Below are positions 1 to 8,876 of a DNA stretch of 64,000 nucleotides, in pieces. The notes under the pieces are model-generated. The model made no database searches. It saw only the letters and a list, made by a program, of their open reading frames with translations, and was not told the DNA's origin. The translations under genes were made by a program, and so were the position numbers. How positions within the stretch are numbered: the first letter of the stretch is position 1; every line of letters starts with the position of its first letter. Source of the stretch: JAJRZL01 sp964557855 (GTDB lineage: Bacteria; Zixibacteria; MSB-5A5; GN15; FEB-12); contig CAZLBP010000010.1 in NCBI GenBank assembly GCA_964557855.1, forward strand, positions 51,042 to 115,041, read 5' to 3'.

Positions 1-171
1 CAAGACCTGCCGCACTATTACCCCGACTTCGAACCATACGCCCATAACTGCCGCTTCCAGCCCTGCAGCCACACCCACGAACCGGATTGCGCGGTCAAAA
101 CGGCGGTCAAAAAAGGCGACATTCGAAGCTTCCGCTACGACAATTATGTTGCTATTGCGGAGTCGATTTAA
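1..171 (+). CDS. rsgA: Ribosome small subunit-dependent GTPase A, C-terminal fragment
   Basis: Only the last 56 codons lie in the window; the reading frame is open from base 1 and stops with TAA at 169-171. The fragment contains the zinc-binding tail typical of RsgA/YjeQ: NCRFQPCSHTHEPDCAVK, with the Cys-x4-Cys-x-His-x5-Cys spacing and the conserved EPxCAVKxAV stretch. RsgA is a circularly permuted GTPase that helps 30S subunit maturation. The GTPase core lies upstream of the window. The family assignment is from the motif alone but this motif is quite specific. Confidence 0.85.
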   Translation, partial: QDLPHYYPDFEPYAHNCRFQPCSHTHEPDCAVKTAVKKGDIRSFRYDNYVAIAESI

Positions 172-231
172 CCAGTTTGACCTTGTTATCTCAATCCATC
201 TCCGTATCTTACCGATACTTATGGAAAGAAC

Positions 232-1134
232 ATGGCCAGATCAAATGTAGAATTCAAAGTCGGTATCGTGGTCCTGGTCGGAATCGCCATCCTGGCGGTT
301 TCCTTATATTGGTTGCAGGGCTACACGCTGGAGCGGAACGCCTTTCGCATTCATGTGCTCTTTGGCGACGTCGGCACGCTGGCAATCGGCAACCGGGTAA
401 CGGTGCACGGCGTACGTAAAGGCAAAGTACAAGACATGACTCTGGTCAAGGGCGGAGTGAAAGTCGATCTCCTTCTAAGCGATGACGTCGCCCTGAGAGA
501 GGACGCTCGCTTCGTTATCAAGAACATGGGCCTGATGGGAGAGCGGTTCGTCGCCGTGTATCCCGGTGAGGACTCGGCCCGCTTCGACACCACTCAGGTA
601 GCCAGGGGCCAATACGACACGGGGCTCCCCGACGTCATGGGCCTCATGGGCGAAATGGTGGCCGAACTGAGAGAATTAGTGTCCGGCATCAGGGAACACG
701 TCGGCTCGGAATCCTTTCTGACCAAATTCAACAGAACCATCACCAGTCTCGAACAGGTCTCGGCTTCGGTCGCGGAATACCTGGACCGAAACGAGGAAAA
801 CGTTGATCAGTCGATTGAAAATCTGGCCGTTGCCAGCAAGAACTTACGGACCCTGTTGGCCAACAACTCCAGCGCAATCGACTCGACCGTAGATCGCTTC
901 GACCGCATTTCCCGACGGTTGGACGACTTCGTCTACCGTCTCGATACCCTGTCGCAAGCCGCCCGCCAATTCGCGGACCGCCTGAATTACTCCGACGGCA
1001 CCCTGCAGCTCCTCATGGAAGACCGGCGCTTGTACGATGATCTGCGCAGCACGGCGGATAACATCGATGATCTTATCAACGATATCCGCGCCAACCCCCG
1101 CAAATACATCAATCTCACCGTTGAAATCTTCTGA
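232..1134 (+). CDS. MCE/MlaD family lipid-transport protein
   Basis: A 300-residue protein with one N-terminal membrane anchor (about residues 10-30) followed by an MCE domain (about residues 38-115, with the typical GxVxxxGxxVxVxGVxxGxV pattern seen as GTLAIGNRVTVHGVRKGKV). The rest is a long helical region (about 125-295) expected to form a coiled or tunnel-like periplasmic segment. MlaD-type proteins bind an inner-membrane ABC transporter and move phospholipids between membranes. No mlaE or mlaF homologue is in the window, so its permease partner must lie elsewhere. The start has a GGAAAG ribosome site upstream. It lies 60 bases after rsgA. Confidence 0.85.
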   Translation: MARSNVEFKVGIVVLVGIAILAVSLYWLQGYTLERNAFRIHVLFGDVGTLAIGNRVTVHGVRKGKVQDMTLVKGGVKVDLLLSDDVALREDARFVIKNMGLMGERFVAVYPGEDSARFDTTQVARGQYDTGLPDVMGLMGEMVAELRELVSGIREHVGSESFLTKFNRTITSLEQVSASVAEYLDRNEENVDQSIENLAVASKNLRTLLANNSSAIDSTVDRFDRISRRLDDFVYRLDTLSQAARQFADRLNYSDGTLQLLMEDRRLYDDLRSTADNIDDLINDIRANPRKYINLTVEIF

Positions 1135-1211
1135 CACATGATCGCACACCGGCCGACCCCAGCCGCGCAAAAGGCATTGATTGACTCCTCGCCGGACCGT
1201 ATACTACATCT

Positions 1212-1961
1212 ATGAACAATGACGTTCTCGACCAAATCGTCAGCAAGATACGGAAGAACCACCGGTGTGTGGTACTGACGGGAGCCGGTATTTCCGCCGA
1301 ATCGGGCGTACCCACGTTCCGCGGCAAGGAGGGCTTGTGGGGAAAATTCAAACCGGAAGAACTGGCCACCATGGATGCCTTCATTTCCAATCCTCAAATC
1401 GTCTGGGAATGGTACAACTGGCGGCGAAAACTGATCGCTGATGTCAAACCGAATCCCGGTCATTATGCACTGGTCGAGATGGAAACCTGGTTCGACAATT
1501 TCACCCTGGTTACCCAAAACGTGGACGGGCTGCACCGGATGGCCGGTTCGCAGGAAATCCTGGAATTGCACGGCAATATCAATCGCAACAAATGCATCGA
1601 CTGTTCCCGGAGCTTCCCGGAAGATGTTGAAATCGATCCCCATCGAATCCCTGCCTGTCCTCACTGCGGGGGGAAGATTCGACCGGATGTCGTCTGGTTC
1701 GGTGAAATGCTCGATCCGAAGATAATCAACAGTGCTTTCAACGAGGCTGCCCGGGCCGATATATTCCTGAGTGTGGGTACCTCGGCCGTTGTTCAGCCGG
1801 CGGCATCACTGCCGATCGAGGCCAGGCGTGCCGAGGCCCTGTTGGTGGAAATCAACGTCGAAAAGACCCCACTCAGTTTCGCCGCCGATTTTCACGTCCC
1901 GGCGCCGTCCGGCGAATTCCTGCCCAAAGTTGTAGAACGTTTGAAGCAGACCGTCCCATGA
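1212..1961 (+). CDS. cobB: NAD-dependent protein deacylase, sirtuin (CobB type)
   Basis: A 249-residue Sir2 family enzyme that removes acyl groups from lysines using NAD. Visible motifs: GAGIS (25-29) for NAD binding, TQNVDG followed by LELHGN with the catalytic histidine, and a zinc site with CIDC and CPHC pairs. WEWYNWRR (66-72) supplies Tyr68 and Arg71 in the YxxR arrangement used by SIRT5/CobB class III enzymes to bind succinyl or malonyl lysine, so desuccinylase activity is likely (inference from the motif). Length is normal for the family. The next gene's coding frame begins within 65 bases, so the two are probably co-transcribed. Confidence 0.93.
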   Translation: MNNDVLDQIVSKIRKNHRCVVLTGAGISAESGVPTFRGKEGLWGKFKPEELATMDAFISNPQIVWEWYNWRRKLIADVKPNPGHYALVEMETWFDNFTLVTQNVDGLHRMAGSQEILELHGNINRNKCIDCSRSFPEDVEIDPHRIPACPHCGGKIRPDVVWFGEMLDPKIINSAFNEAARADIFLSVGTSAVVQPAASLPIEARRAEALLVEINVEKTPLSFAADFHVPAPSGEFLPKVVERLKQTVP

Positions 1962-2023
1962 CTATTGGCAGAAACCAATCGGGGTCGCAACGGTATAAAA
2001 ATAATATTCAGCGAGATTGTCAG

Positions 2024-4144
2024 ATGAGGTATCTTTCCGGAACTACAGCCATTATCGCATGTTGCCTGATTCCGCTGAGTATTCTCAGTTGCGTCTATTA
2101 CAATACGTTTTTCAACGCCTCGAAGGCCTTTGACGAGGCTGAGAATACCCGCAAAGAGAGCACCTACGGACAACCGCGAATTAACCAGGCCAAGTACAAC
2201 CTTGCTATCGAGAAATCTCTGCTGGTAGTTGAAAATCACCCGAATTCCAAATGGTATGATGATGCCCTTTATGTGCTCGGGGTCTCCTACTTCTACGTTG
2301 GACAATACCGGAACGCGGAGCGACGCTTTCGCGAAATCCTCGCCAATTATCAGGATTCCAAATACACCAAGGAAGCTCGGCTCTATCTCGCCAAGGCCCT
2401 TTTGGAACAGAAACAGATGACGGATGCGATGGAGATCTTCGAGGAGATTCTCAAGGCCGACGTCGACCGCAAATTTCGGGCCGAGGCGGCCATGGCCCTC
2501 GGTGACTTCAACTTCAGAAATTGGAACTACGACGAAGCGGCGCGCTACTACCTGGCTGTCAGAGATACTCTCGGGTCGGGTCAGGAAAAAAAGGTGGCCC
2601 AGAGATTCCTCGCCGACAGCTACTTCGAACGGTTCCAATTCAAGGAAGCCCTGAGCGGCTACCTCCAGATACTGGGCATGGACCCGGACCAGGACGAAAA
2701 ATACCACGCCCTCTATCAAGCGGCTGTCTGCGCCTACCGACTTCAGAAAATCGATGACGGTCTGGACTATCTCAATACACTCATCGAAGATGCAGTGTAT
2801 TTCGATTCTGTCAATGTTCTCAAACTCAGGGTAGCCGAAGGATACGAGTATGATGAAGCACTGGAACAGGCGGAATTCGTCTATGAGGAAGTGGCTTCCG
2901 AAGCAACCAGAAATGACGTTGTGGCCGAGGCCTATTACAATCTGGGTTTGATCTACCAGTTCGATTACGACCGGCTGGATAAAGCAAAAGAGTACTATGA
3001 CAAAGCGGTCGAAGCCGGGCGCTCAACAGAATTCGGTCAGGACGCACTCCAACGCTCATCCGATATCGGCAAGCTGGCAACCTTCGCCAGAACAATAGAA
3101 ATCGACTCGACCACAACCCAGGCCATGATCGATGAAGCTGCTTACACCCAGTATCAACTGGCCGAAGTCTACTGGTTTCGGCTCGTTAAGCCCGATACGG
3201 CCATCCTCGAAATGCAATATGTCGTTGACTCCTTCCCCACTTCATTCGACGCCCCCAAGGCTATGATCGCCCTGGCCGAAATGGTCCGTGAGCATGAGGA
3301 AGATACCGCCCGGGCCGACAGCATCCTTCACGAAATGCTCAATCGCTACCCGCATTCCGATTTCGTACCCCAGGCGCTGGAAGCTCTGGATCTCCTCGGC
3401 ACCGAAGCCGACACGGGCTACGCCGAAAAATATCTGCAAAAAGCCGAAGATTTCCTCGTTGACGAAGAAAACGTCGATTCGGCTCGAGCCTATTATCAAT
3501 ACGTCGTCGACAACTTTCCGGAATCGAATTTCTATCTCCAGGCGCGGTTCGCGCAGATCTGGTTGACCGACCAATATGAACACCCGGGGGATTCATCCGT
3601 CTACTACGCGTACAAGGACTTTGCCGATTCCTTTCCATCGACTCCGTGGGCATCGGAAGTCCAGAAACTCATAAACTACCGAAGTACCGGTGGGGACATC
3701 CGAAATCCCCGACCCGACGATACACTCGGAGCATTTGCTGACACCGGCCAATTCGCTGACTCCGGTTTCGTGGCTACCGAAGAAGGCGACACGACAGGCT
3801 ATATCGATCCGCAACGCGCCCTCTACATCGATCCCAATGGAGAAACCGCACTCAGCATTCCCTCCGGAGTCAAAGTCCTGGAAGACCGCTTTCCTTTCGA
3901 GTATCCCACGGAGGCGATCGCCGATCGATGGGAAGGCGAACTCTATTTTCAAATCAAACTTGATTTTTCCGGCGCTGTCATAGATCTTATCCAGAAGACG
4001 TGGTCAGACATTGACGAAATCAATATCCGAGCTGAGGAACATGTGGAAGGCCTGGTCTTCGACACCCGGCTGATCCCGCCCGAATATGCTGACTCGTGGT
4101 TCGTGTATAAACTGAGGATCTTTGTGCCGGATCAATATCGATGA
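2024..4144 (+). CDS. TPR lipoprotein with TonB-like C-terminal domain
   Basis: A 706-residue exported lipoprotein. The chosen ATG at 2024 gives a lipoprotein signal peptide ending in LSILSC; an in-frame ATG at 1958 would add 22 residues in front of it and is unlikely. The body is a long array of tetratricopeptide-like repeats similar to the BamD/YbgF style (for example residues 55-150 and 180-460). The last about 90 residues look like a TonB/TolA C-terminal domain: a proline/tyrosine entry (FEYPTEA), a GELYFQIKLDFSGAVIDL strand and a F-x-P-like ending. It overlaps pyrK by 4 bases (ATGA), so it is translated with the pyrimidine genes. The function is unknown; an envelope scaffold is plausible. 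Confidence 0.75.
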   Translation: MRYLSGTTAIIACCLIPLSILSCVYYNTFFNASKAFDEAENTRKESTYGQPRINQAKYNLAIEKSLLVVENHPNSKWYDDALYVLGVSYFYVGQYRNAERRFREILANYQDSKYTKEARLYLAKALLEQKQMTDAMEIFEEILKADVDRKFRAEAAMALGDFNFRNWNYDEAARYYLAVRDTLGSGQEKKVAQRFLADSYFERFQFKEALSGYLQILGMDPDQDEKYHALYQAAVCAYRLQKIDDGLDYLNTLIEDAVYFDSVNVLKLRVAEGYEYDEALEQAEFVYEEVASEATRNDVVAEAYYNLGLIYQFDYDRLDKAKEYYDKAVEAGRSTEFGQDALQRSSDIGKLATFARTIEIDSTTTQAMIDEAAYTQYQLAEVYWFRLVKPDTAILEMQYVVDSFPTSFDAPKAMIALAEMVREHEEDTARADSILHEMLNRYPHSDFVPQALEALDLLGTEADTGYAEKYLQKAEDFLVDEENVDSARAYYQYVVDNFPESNFYLQARFAQIWLTDQYEHPGDSSVYYAYKDFADSFPSTPWASEVQKLINYRSTGGDIRNPRPDDTLGAFADTGQFADSGFVATEEGDTTGYIDPQRALYIDPNGETALSIPSGVKVLEDRFPFEYPTEAIADRWEGELYFQIKLDFSGAVIDLIQKTWSDIDEINIRAEEHVEGLVFDTRLIPPEYADSWFVYKLRIFVPDQYR

Positions 4145-4935
4145 TAAAACCAACCTGTCAGGACACCCATGTTCTACGTAAAAAAGACCTCAAGAACGAT
4201 TACTACTCCCTGACCCTGGGACCGTATCCACGAACCGGCTTGTGCCGACCCGGCCACTTCTTTCACGTACAACTGCCCGCAACCGACATCTTCTTTCGGC
4301 GCGCCTTCTCCGTCGCGGGCGTGTCCACTGCGGACAATACCGTTGAAATCATCTTCAGGCCGTCCGGACACGGGACACGTTTAATGAGCCGCCTGCGAAA
4401 GGGAGACTGCCTCAACCTGCTGGGACCCCTGGGAACGCCGTTTGCTTTTCCACGGAAAAACGAGTGCGTCGTCATGGCAGCCGGCGGTGTGGGTATGCCG
4501 CCCCTGCTGTTTTTCATCGAAGCCATGGCCGCCCGAGGTTTCGACATGCGCCAAGTTCACTTCTTCTACGGCGGCAGGTCGGCCGGAGATATCGTCTACC
4601 GGCAACGAATCAAGGCCGCAGGTGTCCACGGTTATTGGGTCACCGAAGACGGGACGCTGGGCAGAAAGGGCCTCGTTACGGAGCCACTTAATGAATTCCT
4701 GCAAGCTAACGCGCGCGCGAAAATGCGGTTGTACAGCTGCGGACCGGAACCTATGCTCAAAGCCGTCAATACGCTGGGACTGCAGTACCATGTGCCCGGT
4801 CAGCTGTCAATGGAAGCGCCCATGCCCTGCGGAATCGGCGTCTGCCTGGCCTGTGTCGTGCCGCTCACGAACGGTGGGCACGCCCGCGTTTGTGTCGACG
4901 GTCCTGTATTCGACATCGGCGAGGTCGCCCTGTGA
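4141..4935 (+). CDS. pyrK: Dihydroorotate dehydrogenase B, electron-transfer subunit
   Basis: A 264-residue FAD and [2Fe-2S] protein that carries electrons from PyrD to NAD. It shows the ferredoxin-reductase fold: an N-terminal flavin barrel with FFRRAFSVAGV, an NAD-binding segment starting at AAGGVGMPPLLF, YSCGPEPM, and a C-terminal iron-sulphur site with cysteines in PCGIGVCLACVVPL and ARVCVDGPVF. Length is typical for PyrK. It overlaps the upstream TPR gene by 4 bases and pyrD by 4 bases (GTGA), giving a translationally coupled pair. Together they form the class 1B dihydroorotate dehydrogenase. Confidence 0.95.
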   Translation: MIKPTCQDTHVLRKKDLKNDYYSLTLGPYPRTGLCRPGHFFHVQLPATDIFFRRAFSVAGVSTADNTVEIIFRPSGHGTRLMSRLRKGDCLNLLGPLGTPFAFPRKNECVVMAAGGVGMPPLLFFIEAMAARGFDMRQVHFFYGGRSAGDIVYRQRIKAAGVHGYWVTEDGTLGRKGLVTEPLNEFLQANARAKMRLYSCGPEPMLKAVNTLGLQYHVPGQLSMEAPMPCGIGVCLACVVPLTNGGHARVCVDGPVFDIGEVAL

Positions 4936-5852
4936 CGACGGACCTGAGTGTCAATATCGCCGGCGTGGAATTCGTAAATCCCATCATGACGGCTTCCGGA
5001 TGTTGCGCGTATGGTGAAGAACTCGCTCGCGTTTTCTCCCTCAAAAAGCTGGGCGCCCTCGTCACCAAGTCGATCACTCGCGAACCCCGGCTCGGCCACC
5101 CTCCGCCCCGTACTGCCGAAACCGCCTCCGGTATGCTCAATGCCATCGGTCTGGCCAATGTCGGCATTGATCGTTTCATACAGGAGAAAATCCTGTTCCT
5201 CAAGAAGAGCGGCACGAAGATTATCGTCAACGTGGCCGGCTCTTCACTGAAAGAATATATCGACATCTGCTCCCGCCTCGAACAATGCGACGGCGGCATC
5301 GACATGGTCGAGCTCAACATAAGCTGCCCGAATGTCAACGAGGGCGGCATGGAATTCGGCAGCCACCCCAGACAAACGGAAAAGGCCGTGGCCGCCGCCA
5401 AGAAAGTCCTGTCCGTACCGCTGATCGCCAAACTGTCGCCCAATGTGACCAGCATTGTCGACATTGCCAAAGCGGCCGAGCAGGGCGGCGCGGATGCGTT
5501 GTCCCTCATCAATTCCGTCGTGGGCACGTCCATCGACATCGAAACCTGGCAACCTCGGTTGACCAACAACAAAGGCGGTTTGACCGGCCCGGCTATTAAA
5601 CCGATCGCCCTGGCCATGGTGGATACCGTTCATCACAACTGTCGCTTGCCGATTATCGGTATCGGCGGCATCGCTAAAGTCGAGGATGTTATCGAATTTA
5701 TTCTCTGCGGCGCTACGGCAGTCGAGGTCGGCACCGCCCTGTTCGTGGAACCGGACCTGCCGGTGAAACTGGTTGCCGGCCTCAGAAACTACCTCAAGCG
5801 AAAAGGGCTGCTCTCCATAAACGATCTCAGAGGAAAAGTGAGGAAGTACTAA
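4932..5852 (+). CDS. pyrD: Dihydroorotate dehydrogenase B, catalytic subunit
   Basis: A 306-residue FMN enzyme that oxidises dihydroorotate to orotate in pyrimidine synthesis. The GTG at 4932 is chosen because the family start (TTDLSVNIAGVEFVNPIMTA) begins there and it overlaps the pyrK stop; an ATG 42 bases upstream would sit deep in pyrK. The active-site base is Cys132 in ELNISCPN, which marks the class 1B type that needs PyrK, present next door. NGKGG-like (NNKGGLTGPAIKP) and GIGGI segments bind FMN phosphate. It overlaps pyrF by one base (TAATG). Confidence 0.95.
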   Translation: MTTDLSVNIAGVEFVNPIMTASGCCAYGEELARVFSLKKLGALVTKSITREPRLGHPPPRTAETASGMLNAIGLANVGIDRFIQEKILFLKKSGTKIIVNVAGSSLKEYIDICSRLEQCDGGIDMVELNISCPNVNEGGMEFGSHPRQTEKAVAAAKKVLSVPLIAKLSPNVTSIVDIAKAAEQGGADALSLINSVVGTSIDIETWQPRLTNNKGGLTGPAIKPIALAMVDTVHHNCRLPIIGIGGIAKVEDVIEFILCGATAVEVGTALFVEPDLPVKLVAGLRNYLKRKGLLSINDLRGKVRKY

Positions 5853-6829
5853 TGCCTGCACTCGATCAACTACAGAAGATACAATCGCAGAACAAGTCGA
5901 TGATTTGCCTCGGTCTCGATCTCGACCCCCGGAGAATGCCGACCGACTACACCAAAACCGTCAAGAGTATGTTCGACTTCACGACCCGCATTGTCGAGGC
6001 GACTGCCGATCTTGTTTGCGCCTACAAACCGAACCTGGCGTTCTACGAATCCCTGGGAGCGGAAGGCATCTCTCTTTTGCGCATGATTCGACAGCGAATC
6101 CCGAAGGACGTACCCGTCATTATAGACGGTAAACGAGGAGACATCGGCAATACCTCGGCTCACTACGCCCAGGCGCTGTTCGAACAGTTCGACGCCGATT
6201 GGGTCACGTTGAATCCGTACATGGGCTATGATTCCCTGCGCCCGTTTCTCGAATACAAGGAAAAGGGAGTTTTCGTCCTCTGCCTCACGTCCAATACCGG
6301 CTCGAAAGACTTCCAGATTCTTAATGTCGACGGCAAGCCGCTCTACCAGGTTGTGGCCGAAAAAGTAGACTACTGGAACAAAGCCCACAACTGCGGTCTT
6401 GTGGTTGGGGCAACGGCTCCGGAGCAGCTCAAGGAGATCCGCGCGATCGCCGGCGCCATGCCCATATTGATTCCCGGCGTCGGCGCCCAGGGCGGATCCC
6501 TGGAAACCGCCGCCCAGTACGGCACCGATGGCTTCCGCAAGATAGCCGTCATAAATGTCTCCCGCTCGGTCCTTTATGCTTCGGCCGAAGCCGATTTCGC
6601 ACAGCGGGCCCGCCAGGAACTGGTCAAGCTCAACAGCATCATCAACGAGCTCAAAGCCGGAGAACGCGAGGCGCCCCCGCCGCCGAGTCAACCCCAACAG
6701 CCCGAGGAACCGCAAAAACCGCCCACCATGCCCAAGCCGCCACCCATCCCGACCCCGCCGCCCATCCCGACCCCGCCGCCCACCCTACCGAATGAGGACT
6801 CCCCGCCATCCGAAAACTCCACCCAGTAG
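5852..6829 (+). CDS. pyrF: Orotidine 5'-phosphate decarboxylase (type 2) with proline-rich tail
   Basis: A 325-residue protein whose first about 270 residues are a complete type 2 OMP decarboxylase, the last step to UMP. The catalytic DGKRGDIGNT block gives Asp92, Lys94 and Asp97. LIPGVGAQGG (about 206-215) is the phosphate-binding loop. Residues 274-318 form an extra tail made of repeated PPP, PIPT and PKPPP units, which is not part of the enzyme fold. The tail ends in an acidic, serine-rich stretch and the frame stops at 6829. The start overlaps the pyrD stop by one base. A decayed insertion-sequence end lies just downstream on the other strand. Confidence 0.93.
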   Translation: MPALDQLQKIQSQNKSMICLGLDLDPRRMPTDYTKTVKSMFDFTTRIVEATADLVCAYKPNLAFYESLGAEGISLLRMIRQRIPKDVPVIIDGKRGDIGNTSAHYAQALFEQFDADWVTLNPYMGYDSLRPFLEYKEKGVFVLCLTSNTGSKDFQILNVDGKPLYQVVAEKVDYWNKAHNCGLVVGATAPEQLKEIRAIAGAMPILIPGVGAQGGSLETAAQYGTDGFRKIAVINVSRSVLYASAEADFAQRARQELVKLNSIINELKAGEREAPPPPSQPQQPEEPQKPPTMPKPPPIPTPPPIPTPPPTLPNEDSPPSENSTQ

Positions 6830-6855
6830 GTTGCACTTCGACTGAAAAGCAAGTC

Positions 6856-7075
6856 TTAAGCCAACGCAGCTGCAAAAGACATAAACCGAACGAACCTCGT
6901 TTCGCGTAGCGGCCGAGCTTGTCCCCGCCGATCCGGTAGGCCGATGCGGCACAAGGCCTCACGCCGAGCGTCGCAAATTTCATCCTGGACGATATTAACC
7001 ATATGTACAGGCATGGGACAGTGTAAACGCCGGCCACTGAACGGACCCACCCCGCACACGAAACGGACACTTGGG
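6856..7075 (-). mobile_element. Decayed IS21-like element end with istA start remnant
   Basis: Read on the minus strand from about 7070, the sequence has the look of an IS21-family left end: two similar blocks containing GTCCGTTTCGTG and GTCCGTTCAGTG, then GGCCGGCGTTTACA. An ATG at 7002 opens a frame reading MVNIVQDEICDARR, and a shifted frame a little further reads RIGGDKLGRYAKRG, which resembles the helix-turn-helix of IstA transposases. No single frame continues, so it is a frameshifted and truncated remnant. No second end or istB is visible. The identification is from memory of the family pattern and is tentative. Confidence 0.4.
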
Positions 7076-7092
7076 TTACCCTGAGCGGAGTC
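7069..7092. repeat. Short CCTGAGCGGAGTCGAAGG-type intergenic repeat
   Basis: The string ACCCTGAGCGGAGTCGAAGG between the IS remnant and the NFACT gene matches a short dispersed intergenic motif that I recall from many bacterial genomes. It occurs once here. It has no visible role. Confidence 0.35.
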
Positions 7093-7121
7093 GAAGGATG
7101 AAGGAGATCGAGCCGTGCCCC

Positions 7122-8786
7122 CTACCCCTCCGGCTTCCGCGGTTCCACCATCACCGACTTCTCCCGCTCCACCGTCACCAGCCCCGGCTTGGCCTTGCGC
7201 GGCTTGCGCACGTATTTCCTTGGAGCGTAGATAACAGGCACCACGCTTTCGTTGCGCGCCTTGCTGAACCAGGCCGCCACCGAAGCGGCTTCTGCAATCT
7301 CCGACATCGACGGCTCGAACGACTTGTTAGGATACTTGATCACCACGTGCGAGCCGGGACACTGCTGCGCATGAAACCAGAGCTCGTACGGTTTCGCGAA
7401 CTCGAAAGTGGTGCGGTCGTTGTCGCTGCCGTCTCGCCCCACCAATATAGTTAACCCGGTCGACAAAGCGTACCTCCTGAACGGCATCCGGGGACCGGCT
7501 TCTGCCTTTTCACGTTCACCGGGAAGAAGTGACGAGATCTCGTTTCTATACCGCTCGTAAGCGGCCTCGAAATTGTCCTCCAGTTCCCGCTGCATCTGTC
7601 TCAGGGCATCCAGTTCCTGCCGGCTGATTTCCATCCGACGTTCCAGCAATTGCAGTCCTTCCCGTCCTTTGCGATATCGCTTGAAGTAGGATTCGACGTT
7701 CTCCGACGGCGATAGCGCCGGGGCGAGCGATATAACGACATCTTCGTGGGGCTCGGAATAGACGTCCTTCACCCTAATCTCCTGCGCTCCTTTGGCTATT
7801 TCGGTGAAGTGTATTTGCAGCAATTCGCCCAGCCGCTTGTAGTTCTCATAGTCACGCGCGGACTTGATATCTTGTTCTATCTTGTCCAATCGTCGCTCTA
7901 AGCGCTTAACGGCCCGTCTTACCGCCTGCAGGACCGTCTTGCGCTCATCCGCCTCCTCCACCTGTGTCTGACGGGTCAGACACAGATGCAGTATGGCTAA
8001 CGAAAGCGACTTGAACTTCTCCGGCTGCTCATCGCGACTCGACAGCTTGAAAGGAAACGCCTGCAGCTTCCCCTCAATGCGGTACAGGTACCCGGTTGAA
8101 GTCTCCATGAACAGCTCCGCCAGATCACGAATGCTGCGAGAGATATTGGACACGTCATCTCGCCCGACCGATTCCGATTCAACGTTCGCCCGCACCAGAA
8201 CTTCCCGGGCCAACGCGCGATTTAACCCCAGCACGTTCTTCGACAATATCTGCACCGGAGATCCGGTTTCCTCTGCCCCGAACAGTGTACTTATCTCGGA
8301 CTCCGTAACGTCGAGTGGGTTAAGCCCTTCAGGAGGCGACGGCGGCTGATACGGTTGTTCCGATGCGAATGAGCGTTTCCGGAGAGTGGCCGTTATCCGC
8401 TCCTGTTCATCAAGCAGCCACAGGTTGCCGTTCTGCCCCAATCCTTCGCAAATGAGATAAGCGGTCTTACCGTTGACCTCCAGTGTGAACCGCACAATTC
8501 GGTCAAAACCTGCCTGTTCGACTCGTCTGACGGCCGCGCCCTTAATATCAAAGAACGGCCAGGGCTTCTCCCGCGTGTCGATCTTGATCTTGGAAGCCGG
8601 CGCCAGAAAAACTCCGTTACCGTGGGGATGGTAAATGAAACCGAACGCCAGGCGCGATTTGTCCCGCTTCAGGAAAATGTAGGCCGCTCGCTCCTTCTTA
8701 TAGAACTCGGTAGCGACTATTTCGGCCCCGACGGCATCGCTTCCGAGCTCGGAAACCAATGACAACATGTGAAGCGCCGTTTGCAT
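7122..8786 (-). CDS. rqcH: NFACT family protein, RqcH-like ribosome quality control factor
   Basis: A 554-residue protein with the NFACT layout: NFACT-N domain (about 1-200), helix-hairpin and long coiled-coil region (about 250-420, rich in Glu/Arg heptads), and the NFACT-R domain at the C-terminus (about 430-530, with YELWFHAQQCPGSHVVIK). Asp95-Arg96 in AGFDRIVRF match the Asp-Arg pair needed for Ala-tailing in bacterial RqcH. RqcH binds stalled 50S subunits and adds alanine tails. Older annotations call such proteins fibronectin-binding protein A. The C-terminus is Lys/Arg-rich. It is divergently arranged with the SnoaL-like gene. Confidence 0.85.
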   Translation of the reverse strand: MQTALHMLSLVSELGSDAVGAEIVATEFYKKERAAYIFLKRDKSRLAFGFIYHPHGNGVFLAPASKIKIDTREKPWPFFDIKGAAVRRVEQAGFDRIVRFTLEVNGKTAYLICEGLGQNGNLWLLDEQERITATLRKRSFASEQPYQPPSPPEGLNPLDVTESEISTLFGAEETGSPVQILSKNVLGLNRALAREVLVRANVESESVGRDDVSNISRSIRDLAELFMETSTGYLYRIEGKLQAFPFKLSSRDEQPEKFKSLSLAILHLCLTRQTQVEEADERKTVLQAVRRAVKRLERRLDKIEQDIKSARDYENYKRLGELLQIHFTEIAKGAQEIRVKDVYSEPHEDVVISLAPALSPSENVESYFKRYRKGREGLQLLERRMEISRQELDALRQMQRELEDNFEAAYERYRNEISSLLPGEREKAEAGPRMPFRRYALSTGLTILVGRDGSDNDRTTFEFAKPYELWFHAQQCPGSHVVIKYPNKSFEPSMSEIAEAASVAAWFSKARNESVVPVIYAPRKYVRKPRKAKPGLVTVEREKSVMVEPRKPEG

Positions 8787-8847
8787 TGGGGGAATATAGG
8801 AATTCCGTGTGATTTAGCAAATAACCGGTCGATCGGTGAATAGGAAA

Positions 8848-8876
8848 TCGTGAATCTGTCGGGTATGATGTATAAT
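8848..8876 (+). promoter_or_regulatory. Possible promoter for the SnoaL-like gene
   Basis: A perfect -10 hexamer TATAAT sits at 8871-8876 in the 139-base gap between the divergent NFACT and SnoaL-like genes. The best -35 at 17 bases spacing (TCGTGA, 8848-8853) is poor, so this is a tentative call. Confidence 0.35.
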
